A stretch of DNA of 64,000 nt from Vulcanimicrobiota bacterium (GCA_003140215.1 PLJL01000004.1:880661-944660); one strand, 5' to 3'. Positions 41,408 through 50,369 are shown, numbered from the stretch's first letter. Notes: a model not told the origin generated them from the letters alone. A program made the numbers and translations.

Positions 41408-42343
41408 TCACGCCGGCTTCGGTGACGCTGCGGCTCCCGCCGGCTCCGGTACGGCAGGTTCGCAAAGCGGTCTACGCACTTCGATCTGACCGTTGCGCAC
41501 GCGCGTTTCCAGACACGGTTGGGGATGGACCGCCGGCCCATCGAGCACCTTGCCGTCCTCCAGCGCGAATCGCGAGCGGTGCCAAGGACACCGAATGCTG
41601 TCGCCCACCAGTTCGCCTTCCGACAGCGGACCGTTGAAATGCGAGCACGTCTCGGCCATGGCAAAGATTCGGATTCCACGGCGGACCAACAGAATTGGAA
41701 CACCGCCATGCTCGGCGCGCTTCGGCTGCGCCTCCGCCAGCTCGGAATCGGCCAATACCGGCACGAAATCGGGAGGAAATGTTTGGCGGGCGGTGCGGTC
41801 GACGCCCACTCGGTACTCGTACACCATCTTCCCGCCCAGACGCGCTGCGGCGGTCACCACGCCGTACGCCAGCACGCCCAATATCCGGCCTACACCCCGT
41901 GCCTTGCGCCTGCGCGAGAGCAGCGAAGCTGCGAACAACGCCGTCCCGCTCAGGTTCAAGAAGCCGTGGATCATGCCGAGGCGGCGAGCTGGCGCATCCG
42001 CATCCTGCCAGTCGGTAATTCCGGTGACCGCTGCACCGAGCGCGCCCGCGATACCGATCGCGACGGAAGCGTCGGCGGCGACGGCAAACTCGGCGCGGCC
42101 ACCGATCAATTCCAGCGCATCGAAAGCCAGAGCCGCCGTCCACGCACCGATGGGAACATCGGTAAGGATCACGTGTAGCGGTTCCCCGAGACGCGTTCCG
42201 TTCAGGAGGTTTTTGAGTTCTTGACTGCTGGGACCCGCGCTGGCGAACGCTTTATGCACTTGCTTCTGCAAACGTTCTGCGAGCGATCTGGCCTGGGGCG
42301 ATTCGTCGCAATCAAACCCGCCCGTAATATCTGGTGTCGCCAT
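41408..42343 (-). CDS. DUF2231 membrane domain fused to Rieske [2Fe-2S] domain
   Basis: 311 aa, strong AAAGGAGCG site before the ATG. Residues ~45-180 are a DUF2231-type four-helix membrane region (HVILTDVPIGAWTAAL, GAAVTGITDWQDAD). Residues ~195-295 are a Rieske domain with ligands C233-x-H235 and C252-x2-H255 (TCSHFNGPL, RCPWHRSRF). A fused, membrane-anchored Rieske protein suggests an electron-carrier or sensor role. A second DUF2231 protein without Rieske lies at 43792. It converges with the FDH relic. Confidence 0.82.
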   Translation of the reverse strand: MATPDITGGFDCDESPQARSLAERLQKQVHKAFASAGPSSQELKNLLNGTRLGEPLHVILTDVPIGAWTAALAFDALELIGGRAEFAVAADASVAIGIAGALGAAVTGITDWQDADAPARRLGMIHGFLNLSGTALFAASLLSRRRKARGVGRILGVLAYGVVTAAARLGGKMVYEYRVGVDRTARQTFPPDFVPVLADSELAEAQPKRAEHGGVPILLVRRGIRIFAMAETCSHFNGPLSEGELVGDSIRCPWHRSRFALEDGKVLDGPAVHPQPCLETRVRNGQIEVRRPLCEPAVPEPAGAAASPKPA

Positions 42344-42465
42344 ATCGCTCCTTTCCCGTCAACCTTGACCGTAGCTACGCCGGTTATCCGGGAGTTTTTG
42401 GTGTCACGCTGCGATCTTCATGGCAACCGCTCGCAAGGCGCTTGTGGCTGGCGATCCGGGGTGGC

Positions 42466-42580
42466 TGGGGCACACGGTACCTGGTTGAGCGACTGTGGCC
42501 CAGGGGAGTCAAAAAGAGCACGACAAGTAGATGCTTGGCGACCGAGCCTTGCACGCGGTGGCAGTTGGCTGGGAAAATGA
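42466..42580 (+). pseudogene. YeaO-like DUF488 remnant
   Basis: RYLVERLWPRGVKK is the start motif of YeaO-type DUF488 proteins (xxLVDRLWPRGVxK). The continuation ARQVDAWRPSLARG (expected RxDxWxKxLAP) is in another frame, and the rest of the gene is missing. A short decayed relic. Confidence 0.6.
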
Positions 42581-42609
42581 AAGTACGTCAACCTCGAGGG
42601 AGAGATGAT

Positions 42610-42822
42610 ATGGCTACAAAAAAAAAGACGTTCAAGACAATCCCCGTTGGCACCAAAGTGTCATGGCATTATCGCAGTGCCATCGGCCATGGCACGGTCA
42701 CTGGTGTGTCCAAGATGGGCACCAACGCAGATAACACAATGTACAGCGTGCGCGAGACTGACCATCACCCGGGGGAACCAACCATCGTGCACCACTCAGG
42801 CAAGGCACTCAGTCGCGCATGA
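42610..42822 (+). CDS. small SH3-barrel-like protein
   Basis: 70 aa, GAGGGAGA upstream of the ATG. A Lys-rich start (MATKKKTFKTIPVGTKVSW) is followed by a beta-rich body (IGHGTVTGVSKMG, YSVRETDHHPGEP, IVHHSGKALSRA), similar in size and texture to HVA1/DUF2945 Tudor proteins but not clearly the same family. Function unknown. Confidence 0.6.
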   Translation: MATKKKTFKTIPVGTKVSWHYRSAIGHGTVTGVSKMGTNADNTMYSVRETDHHPGEPTIVHHSGKALSRA

Positions 42823-42914
42823 GGGTGTCGTCGCATTCGAACGATACGGAGTTCGAACGATGGTTTGAAGTTTGTCCTGAACGAGCTGCCAAACCGGATG
42901 CAGGAAGGGCGCGA

Positions 42915-43505
42915 TTAGCCGTCGCCTTTTGCTGACTGCTCCTGAGCCCAGAAAAGCCAGTCAGCGCCGTTCTCGTGCTTCTTCCGTCGTGGCAGCACGC
43001 CGCGCTGTTCAAGAAGTTTACGCGCGCTGCGCTGCTCGCCGGCGTAGCAATACTGCGCGAGATCAGAGAACGTCCATCCGCGCGCCGCGAGTCCGGTCTT
43101 GTCGAAAGCGCTCCGCAGCCGCGGAACGTTCTTCTCAAAGAGATCAGCAACGCGCTCCGCGATCGAATCGCAGATCGCTTCGAACTCGGCGCGCTCTTCG
43201 GCTCGCACGACTGGGAAATTCGGTTCGTAGTATCGTTCCGTTGGATACCGCTTCTCATGTTCTTCCGACTCACGCAACAGTTCGCCCGCCATCATGTCAT
43301 TTATGTGCGAGTGAATAGTTGGCTGAGAAAGACGGAGCTCGGATGCGAGCTGCGCGATCGTCTTAGGTTCACGTGCGGTCGCATTCAAGAGCTTCTCTTT
43401 TGTACCGTCTAACAAGAGCTTGTTCTGCGCGATGGCCGCCCATGGGTCGCTGTAGCCGCCTCGCGCTGAGACGCACTCGCAGGCAAATTCTAGCTTCTTC
43501 TCCAC
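42915..43505 (-). CDS. winged-helix transcriptional regulator (ArsR-like)
   Basis: 196 aa from a GTG; AAAGGAGG lies unusually far (~17 nt) upstream. Residues ~30-90 are a winged helix-turn-helix (LLLDGTKEKLLNATAREP, IAQLASELRLSQPTIHSHI). The C-terminal ~100 residues are helical (AEERAEFEAICDSIAERV) and probably form the sensor or dimer part. An ATTAG-N8-CTAAT palindrome (43541-43558) lies in its upstream region, suggesting autoregulation. A decayed paralogue with the same palindrome is at 44945-45149. Confidence 0.7.
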   Translation of the reverse strand: MEKKLEFACECVSARGGYSDPWAAIAQNKLLLDGTKEKLLNATAREPKTIAQLASELRLSQPTIHSHINDMMAGELLRESEEHEKRYPTERYYEPNFPVVRAEERAEFEAICDSIAERVADLFEKNVPRLRSAFDKTGLAARGWTFSDLAQYCYAGEQRSARKLLEQRGVLPRRKKHENGADWLFWAQEQSAKGDG

Positions 43506-43540
43506 GTTCGAAATCTCGAAACCTCCTTTACAAGGGGAGT

Positions 43541-43558
43541 ATTAGCGCGTAAACTAAT
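43541..43558. promoter_or_regulatory. operator-like palindrome ATTAG-N8-CTAAT, copy 1
   Basis: ATTAGCGCGTAAACTAAT lies upstream of the minus-strand winged-helix regulator and just before the plus-strand GTG at 43563. The same 5-8-5 palindrome, with CTTGTAAAG at a similar distance on the regulator's side, recurs at 45189-45206. Likely binding site of this regulator. Confidence 0.6.
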
Positions 43559-43562
43559 ATCC

Positions 43563-43802
43563 GTGAGTCTGGATGCGTGCCGGTTCATGAGGTACCCAAC
43601 GAGACACGGTCTGATCGGGTTGGCCCTGGATTTCGATACGAAGGCGGCGAGAGACATCGAAGCAGGGCGCATCAAGCGCATCATCGACCGAGACTGGCCG
43701 ATCATGTCCGGCGCAGGCCTTGAAATTCATCGACGAGCTGAAACCGGCCGTTTGAGGGCCGACGCGGCAACACCGATAACCGGAGGTTTACATGCAAGGT
43801 AA
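43563..43802 (+). CDS. possible small protein upstream of DUF2231 gene
   Basis: 79 aa from a GTG right after the palindrome. MSLDACRFMRYPTRHGLIGL then FDTKAARDIEAGRIKRIIDR; the latter half is rich in charged helix, the last third looks non-coding. No family recognised and no ribosome-binding site. It may only be leader sequence for the next gene, whose start it overlaps. Confidence 0.25.
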   Translation: MSLDACRFMRYPTRHGLIGLALDFDTKAARDIEAGRIKRIIDRDWPIMSGAGLEIHRRAETGRLRADAATPITGGLHAR

Positions 43803-44250
43803 GGCCACCATCGGCGGTCACCCTATTCACCCGATGCTCATCCCCTTCCCGATCGGATTCTTCGTCGGCGCACTCGTATGCGACATAATCCTGGCATTCA
43901 CTGGTAATCCTTTCTGGCCGCAGGTCAGCGTTGTGCTTATCGGATTCGGTATCGTCGGCGCGCTGCTTGCCGCCCTGTTTGGATTTATCGACTACGCGAC
44001 GGCGTCGATGCCGGCGGATGCGAAGGCAACGGCGACCCGGCACATGACATTGAACCTGCTGGGCGTTGCGGTCTTCGTCGTCGCGTTCTGGCTTCGGCTC
44101 GGCAACAACGTTTCGAGCGCTGGGATCGTGCTGACGATCATCGGGGTTCTCGTGCTCGCGGTGGGGGGCTATCTCGGTGGTCACCTGGCCTATCACTTCG
44201 GCGTTGGGGTCGAGGAACGGAGCGGGGGGCGCCCGACGAGCGTTCGTTAG
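43792..44250 (+). CDS. DUF2231 membrane protein
   Basis: 152 aa, textbook GGAGG 5 nt upstream of the ATG. GHPIHPMLIPFPIGFFVGAL opens the first of four hydrophobic helices, and FGFIDYATA closes the second; the pattern is the DUF2231 family seen also in the fusion at 41408. Function unknown; such proteins are often linked to redox carriers. Followed 9 nt later by the aldolase gene. Confidence 0.82.
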   Translation: MQGKATIGGHPIHPMLIPFPIGFFVGALVCDIILAFTGNPFWPQVSVVLIGFGIVGALLAALFGFIDYATASMPADAKATATRHMTLNLLGVAVFVVAFWLRLGNNVSSAGIVLTIIGVLVLAVGGYLGGHLAYHFGVGVEERSGGRPTSVR

Positions 44251-44259
44251 GCGCGCGCC

Positions 44260-44922
44260 ATGAAGATATTCTTGGACACCGCCGACCTCGAGGAGCTCCG
44301 GACTGCGGCGCGCTGGGGCGTTCTCGATGGCGTGACGACGAATCCGACGCTTTTTGCCAAAGCTGCGGGGGGTTCGTACGAATCCGTGCTCGCCGAAATT
44401 TGTACACTCACGCCCGGCCCGGTGTCCGCCGAAGTGGTCGCTGAGAATGCGGACGGCATGGTGGCACAGGGGCGCGCGTTTTCAAAGATCGCCCCGAACA
44501 TCGTCGTCAAGATTCCGATGAGCGAGCAAGGGCTCGAGGCGATCGCGCGGCTGCGTGCGGAGGGCATCCGCACGAACTGTACGCTCGTGTTCAGCACGAA
44601 TCAAGGGCTCCTGGCCGCGAAGGCCGGCGCCGTGCTCGTAAGTCCGTTCGTAGGCCGTCTGGACGACATCAGCGAGGATGGGATGACGGTCGTCCGGCAA
44701 CTCGTCGAGGTCTTCGTGACACACGAGATCCGCGCGGAGGTCCTCGCCGCGTCGATGCGCCATCCGCTGCACGCGACGCAGGCCGCGCTCGCCGGCGCTC
44801 ACATCGTGACTCTGCCGTTCAAAGTGCTCCAGCAGATGGTGCACCATCCGCTCACAGACAGCGGCATAGTGCAGTTCCGTGCGGATTGGGAAAAGGCGCA
44901 GCGCGCTCGCGGCGCGGCATGA
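44260..44922 (+). CDS. fructose-6-phosphate aldolase/transaldolase
   Basis: 220 aa, the short form of the family. MKIFLDTADLEEL, GVTTNPTLFAK, NIVVKIPMSEQG with the Schiff-base lysine K84, and NCTLVFSTNQGLLA are conserved. At this length and with this sequence it is of the FSA/TalC type, acting as a dihydroxyacetone-dependent aldolase or a short transaldolase. It is 9 nt after the DUF2231 gene and probably cotranscribed. Confidence 0.88.
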   Translation: MKIFLDTADLEELRTAARWGVLDGVTTNPTLFAKAAGGSYESVLAEICTLTPGPVSAEVVAENADGMVAQGRAFSKIAPNIVVKIPMSEQGLEAIARLRAEGIRTNCTLVFSTNQGLLAAKAGAVLVSPFVGRLDDISEDGMTVVRQLVEVFVTHEIRAEVLAASMRHPLHATQAALAGAHIVTLPFKVLQQMVHHPLTDSGIVQFRADWEKAQRARGAA

Positions 44923-44944
44923 ACTTCCGGCGGTGTTCGCCGTT

Positions 44945-45149
44945 TCTTCAGGAGTCGACTCGATCCCGGTAGAGTCGGTTTGGACAGCCGCAATTTCTTC
45001 GCCGGTTGGGCGATGGTCTTCGGTTTGCGCGATCAGTTCAACAGTTTCTCCTTGGTTCCGTCGAGCAAGAAGCCTGTTTTGAACGACGCCCGCAATTGGT
45101 CGCAGTACCCTTCTAGCGATACGCACTCGCGCGCAAACTGCACGTGTTC
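44945..45149 (-). pseudogene. decayed paralogue of the winged-helix regulator
   Basis: FARECVSLEGY, FLLDGTKEKLLN, then an in-frame TGA, then SRKPKTIAQPAKKLRLSKPT match the regulator at 42915-43505 (FACECVSARGGY, LLLDGTKEKLLN, REPKTIAQLASELRLSQPT). Similarity ends soon after, so only the first ~65 residues remain, interrupted by a stop. Confidence 0.8.
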
Positions 45150-45188
45150 CCATAAGCGGTGTCGATGAACCGTCTTTACAAGATTCGA

Positions 45189-45206
45189 ATTAGGGGGTAG
45201 GCTAAT
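45189..45206. promoter_or_regulatory. operator-like palindrome ATTAG-N8-CTAAT, copy 2
   Basis: ATTAGGGGGTAGGCTAAT lies upstream of the decayed regulator (minus strand) and 69 bp upstream of the di-haem cytochrome gene (plus strand). Same architecture as copy 1. It could now serve the cytochrome gene under control of the surviving regulator. Confidence 0.6.
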
Positions 45207-45274
45207 ACCACACGGAAGACCGTTGGGCCGGGCTGCGACACGAAGCCGGGTCCATAGTGGAGGCTTTGAAGACG

Positions 45275-46624
45275 ATGAAGCGACGCTCGCTTTCTGTCGC
45301 GTTCGCGGTGAGCCTGTGTGCAATCGCGGCGTTGGTCGGTCCAGCGGTCCACGGGTCTGCCGTGGTCGCGCAGATAGCCGACACAGTTTCGGGGACCGGC
45401 GCGGAACCCGACGCCACGGCACTCTTCAACGACGGTCGAGCCATCTTCCGCGACGACACCTTCGGCGACGAAGCGTTCTGGGGTGGCGCCCTCAAGCTCC
45501 ACCAGGCGATCGAAGGCTCCGCGCTCGGGGGCGTCGGGGGCGGCGTGAGCCCGAAAACGGCTCTGAGCGTCGGTCTCAAGGTCGACGTGGACCGGCTGCC
45601 GGCACAACTGGTTGCGGCGATCAAGGCGGGCAACGTCGATCTGAACACCCCAGCAACGACCGTCGCTTTGCTAAAGGCGAAGGCCGTCGTCGGCGTGGTC
45701 GGCTCGTTCGGCCCGGCGAACGACAAGGAGCTCACGTCGGTCGGCATCTCGTGCGCTCTGTGCCATTCAACCGTCGACAATTCGGTTGCGCCGGGCATCG
45801 GTCATCGGCTCGACGGCTGGCCGAACCGCGATCTGAACGTCGGCGCGATCATCGACCTGGCGCCGGACCTCTCGGTCGTCCAGAGTTTGTTGGGCGTCAA
45901 TCGCCCGACCATCGACAAGGTGCTCAAGAGCTGGGGCCCGGGCAAGTTCGACGCCGAGCTGTTCCTCGACGGAAAGGCGTTCCGGCCCGACGGAAAATCG
46001 GCTGCGACGCTGATCCCAGCGGCATACGGTCTGGCCGGCGTGAACCTTCACACGTACACGGGCTGGGGTTCGGTGCCGTACTGGAACGCGTTCGTCGCCG
46101 TCCTCGAAATGCACGGCCAGGGAGACTTCACCGACACGCGGCTCGATAACGCCAAGCAATTCCCGGTGGCGGCGAAAGCGCACTTCGGGCACGTCCGGCA
46201 CTCTCCCGATTTGGTGACCCCCAAGCTAGCCGCGCTGCACTACTACCAGATGTCGCTGTCCGCGCCGACCGCGCCGCCGGCGTCGTTCGATGCGGCAGCC
46301 GCCGCCCGCGGACAAGCGTTGTTCGCCGGTCGTGCCAACTGCATCTCGTGCCACCAGGCGACGCGCTTCACCGAAGGCGGCTGGAACATGCATACCGGCG
46401 CGGAGATCGGCATCGACAACTTCCAAGCCGACCGTTCGCCGGATCACCGCTATCGCACGACGCCCCTGCGCGGAATCGGTGCATCGCGGATGAAGGGCGG
46501 TTTCTATCACGACGGACGCTATGCGACGCTCAACGACGTCGTCGCGCACTACAACATGACGTTGAAGCTCGGCCTTGCGACCGCAGACCAGAACGACTTG
46601 GTGCAGTACCTCAAGTCGCTCTGA
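45275..46624 (+). CDS. secreted di-haem cytochrome c
   Basis: 449 aa from the ATG at 45275 (GGAGG 11 nt upstream). Signal peptide MKRRSLSVAFAVSLCAIAAL. Haem motifs CALCH (160-164) and CISCH (356-360). The C-terminal half (TTPLRGIGASRMKGGFYHDG ... TLNDVVAHYN) follows the cytochrome c peroxidase/MauG-like arrangement, but the N-terminal half is atypical. Periplasmic or extracellular redox carrier; may deliver or accept electrons for the oxidase cluster downstream. Operator-like palindrome upstream. Confidence 0.82.
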   Translation: MKRRSLSVAFAVSLCAIAALVGPAVHGSAVVAQIADTVSGTGAEPDATALFNDGRAIFRDDTFGDEAFWGGALKLHQAIEGSALGGVGGGVSPKTALSVGLKVDVDRLPAQLVAAIKAGNVDLNTPATTVALLKAKAVVGVVGSFGPANDKELTSVGISCALCHSTVDNSVAPGIGHRLDGWPNRDLNVGAIIDLAPDLSVVQSLLGVNRPTIDKVLKSWGPGKFDAELFLDGKAFRPDGKSAATLIPAAYGLAGVNLHTYTGWGSVPYWNAFVAVLEMHGQGDFTDTRLDNAKQFPVAAKAHFGHVRHSPDLVTPKLAALHYYQMSLSAPTAPPASFDAAAAARGQALFAGRANCISCHQATRFTEGGWNMHTGAEIGIDNFQADRSPDHRYRTTPLRGIGASRMKGGFYHDGRYATLNDVVAHYNMTLKLGLATADQNDLVQYLKSL

Positions 46625-46849
46625 AGCCGCTAGCTGCAAAGCCAAACGTGACCCCGATCGCCCGCGTTGCGCGTATCGCTGGGTCGCTGGCAATACCGAC
46701 CGGCATGAACGGATCACGTCGTGTGAACCAAGGCCCTCTTTGCCACGTGGACGTGCGATTGACGATACGTTGATAGCACTCTACAATAGACGAGCGCGAC
46801 GGGGATCAACGTAAACTTGTGCGTCGGATCTTCCCGGCAGGAGCAGAAA

Positions 46850-47080
46850 ATGGCCGTTCGGATTACCCCGACTTTGGATGGACCGAATATGGTTACCGGA
46901 GATATCGAACTTGTCTGGCCCAGCGGTGATCGGATAGACATTCGCGCGGAGGCTGACAAGGCTGGCGCAATCTATCTGTGCCGATGTGGACGCTCGCAGA
47001 ACAAACCGTTCTGTGATGGAACCCACGAAAAAGTAGGCTTTAGATCCCGCGAGGGAGATGACACGGCGCATCGTGAGTGA
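46850..47080 (+). CDS. CDGSH-type iron-sulfur protein
   Basis: 76 aa from the ATG at 46850 (GGCAGGAG upstream). The cluster motif C-x-C-x2-S-x3-P-x-C-D-G-x-H is complete: C44, C46, C55 and H59 in YLCRCGRSQNKPFCDGTHE. These are small [2Fe-2S] carriers. The gene overlaps the following ferredoxin-reductase-type gene by 23 bases, so they are translationally coupled and probably partners. Confidence 0.9.
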   Translation: MAVRITPTLDGPNMVTGDIELVWPSGDRIDIRAEADKAGAIYLCRCGRSQNKPFCDGTHEKVGFRSREGDDTAHRE

Positions 47081-48290
47081 CAAGGGGAAAGTTTATGCGA
47101 TCATCGGAGCTGGCCTCGCAGGCTTCAGCGCTGCGCGGACCCTTCGTCTAGAAGGATTCGAAGGTCGTGTCATACTCCTCGGTCAGGAAACGGACTCGCC
47201 GTACGAACGGCCGCCGCTTTCCAAAGATCGCTTGCGTGGAGAACTCTCCGAGGAGCGGGTGCTCTTGGAGTTGCCCAACTACTATGAAGACCACGCGATC
47301 GAATTACAACTCGGCGAGCGCGTCGCGCGCATCGATCCTTCGCTTCGTGTCTTAGAATTATCCGGCGGCCGCAGGGTCTTCTATGACAAGCTGCTCATGG
47401 CGACGGGTGCTGCGTTGAGGCACATGGACGTCCCGGGCCACGATCTGGATGGGATCCTGTATCTGCGAACGCTTCGCGACTGCGACATGCTTCGTGGGCT
47501 ATTGCAACAACATCCGCACGTTTTGATCGTCGGAACGGGCTTCATTGGCTGCGAGGTGGCTGCGTCGGCGCGACAACTCGGCTGCGAGGTGACTCTGACG
47601 GGTCCTGACCTTCCTCTCGCGCACGTGCTCGGAAAGGAACTGAGCGAGATTTATGCCGGCTACCACCGCGGCAAAGGCATTACGTTGAAGACCGGTGTGA
47701 AAACCACGGCCTTCAGCGGCGCTGGGCACGTCGAAAGGGCGGTTTTTTCTGACGGCAGCACGGTCGATTGTGACATGGTTGTCGTGGGAATCGGGGTCAC
47801 GCCGAATATCGAATTGATAGCGGAGCACCTCAAGATCGAGAATGGAATCGTGACTGATGAATTTTGTCGCACAGACGTCGAGGGTATTTTCGCAGCTGGG
47901 GACGTCGCGAATTCGTGGCATCCCCGTCTCGGCGCCTCAGCCCGTCTGGAGCATTTTGACAATGCTCAACGCCAAGGAGAAGCTGCGGCGAAGGCGATGA
48001 TTGGTAAGCTGGAGGCCTTTGATACAGTTCCATTCTTTTATTCGGATCAATACGAGTTTAGACTAATTTATCGCGGCATGGCGCTTTCGTGGGATCGCGT
48101 TGTCATCCGAGGCGCTCCAGATACGGGCTCGTTCAGCGCCTTCTATTTGAAAAATCGCAGAGTCCTAGCTGTTTGCAGCGTCAACCGTTACGCCAAATCG
48201 GTAATCGCGGCGCAATTACTGCACCACGAGATAGATAGCGCAATGCTCGTAGACGAGAGCGTCGCCGTTGATCACGCCTTTGGAAAGTGA
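47058..48290 (+). CDS. FAD-dependent ferredoxin reductase (rhodocoxin reductase-like)
   Basis: 410 aa. YAIIGAGLAGFSAA (FAD), YERPPLSKD, the NAD motif VLIVGTGFIGCEVAASA and IFAAGDVANSW are typical of the class I ferredoxin reductase/BphA4/rubredoxin-reductase family. It transfers electrons from NAD(P)H to a small iron-sulfur protein; the overlapping CDGSH gene is the obvious candidate partner. Confidence 0.88.
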   Translation: MTRRIVSDKGKVYAIIGAGLAGFSAARTLRLEGFEGRVILLGQETDSPYERPPLSKDRLRGELSEERVLLELPNYYEDHAIELQLGERVARIDPSLRVLELSGGRRVFYDKLLMATGAALRHMDVPGHDLDGILYLRTLRDCDMLRGLLQQHPHVLIVGTGFIGCEVAASARQLGCEVTLTGPDLPLAHVLGKELSEIYAGYHRGKGITLKTGVKTTAFSGAGHVERAVFSDGSTVDCDMVVVGIGVTPNIELIAEHLKIENGIVTDEFCRTDVEGIFAAGDVANSWHPRLGASARLEHFDNAQRQGEAAAKAMIGKLEAFDTVPFFYSDQYEFRLIYRGMALSWDRVVIRGAPDTGSFSAFYLKNRRVLAVCSVNRYAKSVIAAQLLHHEIDSAMLVDESVAVDHAFGK

Positions 48291-48661
48291 TGCGACGACT
48301 AAAACGTGGGACGCGCTGCCGGTCGCGGAAGCGATCTGGTGATCCTATGCCAGCAAGGTCTCGACGACCGACTGCGACGGAAAGACTGTGCCGGTAATGC
48401 ACGCCTGCGTCCATGACGCGCACGTCACATGGCTGTTAAGACGACTACGCTGCTCGCGCGATCCCGCGATTCGTCGCGGTTGACGGTGATGAAGGTTCTT
48501 TTAACCCGCCGAAGAGATCGCGAAGGACGCCGAGACCATGATCGACGATGGCCTCTTCAAACGCTTCCCTAAACCCGATGTCGTCCTGCCGGCGCGTGAT
48601 GGTCGGAGCCGGGTCATCGGCAGACGTTGAACGTCTTCCGCGTTTCACATGACGGGATTTC
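48291..48661. other. gap with a coding-like remnant
   Basis: Between the reductase and the minus-strand membrane protein. On the plus strand 48508-48630 reads AEEIAKDAETMIDDGLFKRF then PKPDVVLPARDGRS to a stop, with RFVAVDGDEGSF in another frame just upstream. This looks like the 3' end of a broken gene, family not recognised. Nothing else supported. Confidence 0.35.
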
Positions 48662-49637
48662 CTAGAGCAGCCCGAACTCGTTCAAAGAGCCTCGCTGCAA
48701 CCAGACTTTGCTGTGAGTCCAAAGTGTACTCTTTATTTTCTGTACGCGACCGTCAGACCGCTCGCGCAGCGTCGAGCATATCGTCCCTGAGTCACTCGAC
48801 AACACGAGAGCAGTCCTGCCAGCCGGTGTCGCAGCAGCTATTTCGCGCGCACCGTTGAGCAGCCGCAGAATGTCGGCGGCGTCCGCGGCGTACGCGAGGG
48901 CACCGTCCGCAATCAAGACCACGCCGACGCGGAACAGCGGTGCCGACCACGGCGCGGCCGCGGCCGCGACGACGGATCCCGCTAGCAGGCCCGCGCCGGC
49001 CAGCGCATGCACGCGGGGGCATCGCGACTGCTGACCCAAGAGCGGACGGAACGTCCGCGACGACACACCGGCAGTGAGCACGGTCAACCAGCCCGCGATC
49101 CCGATCACAGCGTGTGAGGGTGCGGCGGAAAGCACAATCGGATTTCCTCCCGCGTACGCGCCGCCGAGGGCTGCGCCCAGGATCGCCGTCGCGGCCAACG
49201 CGACGACCGTCAGCGCTAGCCCGCGGGCGATGGTCGCCGATCGTCGGTCGCCCGCGGTCCCGCTCAACGTCCACACCGCCAGCATCGTGTACAGAATGAT
49301 GGCCGTGCCGAGAACCGCGCCCGATGCCGCAACACCGTTCGATACACCGGCCGCGAACGAGGCGACCAGTGCCAAGGACCCCGCCGCGACGACGACGACG
49401 GCACTGCGCGCGACACCCTCCGCGCGCCACGCGAGGTCGGTGAACCTGGGGATGACGTGCAAGAGCACGGCGAGCGCAACGAGCGTGAGCCAGCCGAGCG
49501 CGACGGCGTGAACCCAGGCGAGCTCGACGCCGAAGCTCGGGCGAACGGCGTGCAGCAGCACGAGACACCATGCAAGCGATTGGAACCCCAATGCCCACCG
49601 CGAGCGGGACAGGCGGGATCCAGAAGCGAGCCTTCAT
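48662..49637 (-). CDS. integral membrane protein, NnrS/haem-copper-oxidase-like, with probable frameshift
   Basis: Multi-spanning protein (about eight hydrophobic segments), with WVHAVALGWLTLVALAVLLH near the N-terminus and PSHAVIGIAGWLTVL in the middle; the repeated H-A-x4-GW pattern is like NnrS and haem-copper-oxidase subunit I relatives. The natural start seems to be the ATG at 49637 (MKARFWIPPVPLAVGIGVPI), which is one frame away from the rest; the frame changes near 49595. A start inside the main frame would be only TTG at 49591. Sequence error or a recent mutation. Downstream of the oxidase genes on the same strand. Confidence 0.6.
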
Positions 49638-50079
49638 CGTACGCCGGTGCGGGTCGCGACGGTCCCCGGACGCGCTGCCATGCGATAAGCGCGAACACCA
49701 TGTTGGCGACCAGTTGCGCTACCGCAGAGATGCACAATGCGACCCGCGGGACGAGTCCCGCGCTCAGCATTGGTTCGACGGCGATGCGCAACACGAGTCC
49801 GCCGTTGAGCAGCCAGTACACAAGAAGCGGGCCTCGCTTTGGGTAGCGCCCAGCCGTCTCGGGGTACCGGTCGCGCGCAAGAGGAAGCATCCAGAGCGCG
49901 ATACCGATTACCACGTTTACGAGCCACCCGACAAACGCAAGATGCGCGTGCTCGACCGACCAGATGGGTCTCACGGCGATACCGAGACTCTCGGCGATCG
50001 CAAGCGCCGCGCCGGCCGCGAAGGCGAGCAGAAGCGCGATCAGCGACGTCTTGACGAAAAGGCGGCTCTCGAATGGCAT
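49634..50079 (-). CDS. integral membrane protein, NnrS/oxidase-subunit-I-like, frameshifted near the end
   Basis: Starts MPFESRLFVKTSLIALLLAF; has SVEHAHLAFVGWLVNVVIG and ALWMLPLARDR, then three more hydrophobic helices up to VANMVFALIAWQRVR. After that the frame continues open but shadows the next gene. A shift near 49680 would end it at the TGA overlapping the next ATG (ATGA at 49634-49637), a normal operon junction. About 145 residues. Probable role in nitric-oxide handling or oxidase assembly, by context only. Confidence 0.55.
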
Positions 50080-50169
50080 CGTGTGGTATGCTACGCGCTG
50101 ACAGCGGCCGCTTGGTTCAGACGGCGGCGTCCAGCGGCGTGGATCGATGCGCGCAGTCGCCGTGGGCGA

Positions 50170-50352
50170 TCATCGCGTGACCTCGCGCTCCATGAATATC
50201 AAGGGGTCACGATTGTGCTGAGGATCTTCCTTGACGTGGACGATATGCCGGCCTTCCTGGCCTAGACGGTTCAATTTGGTCATTTCATCCGAACTCGTTT
50301 CGCGAAGTGCAACTCGGTCCAGGGAAACAAGTCGAAATTGAAAACGTTTCAT
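50170..50352 (-). CDS. small protein in the oxidase cluster
   Basis: 60 aa from the ATG at 50352, GGAGA 7 nt upstream. MKRFQFRLVSLDRVALRETS then EMTKLNRLGQEGRHIVHVKE; the pattern (short beta strand, N-LGxEG-W/H-x-V-like) is DUF4177-like. Function unknown. Confidence 0.6.
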   Translation of the reverse strand: MKRFQFRLVSLDRVALRETSSDEMTKLNRLGQEGRHIVHVKEDPQHNRDPLIFMEREVTR

Positions 50353-50369
50353 GTTGAATCTCCAAACGC

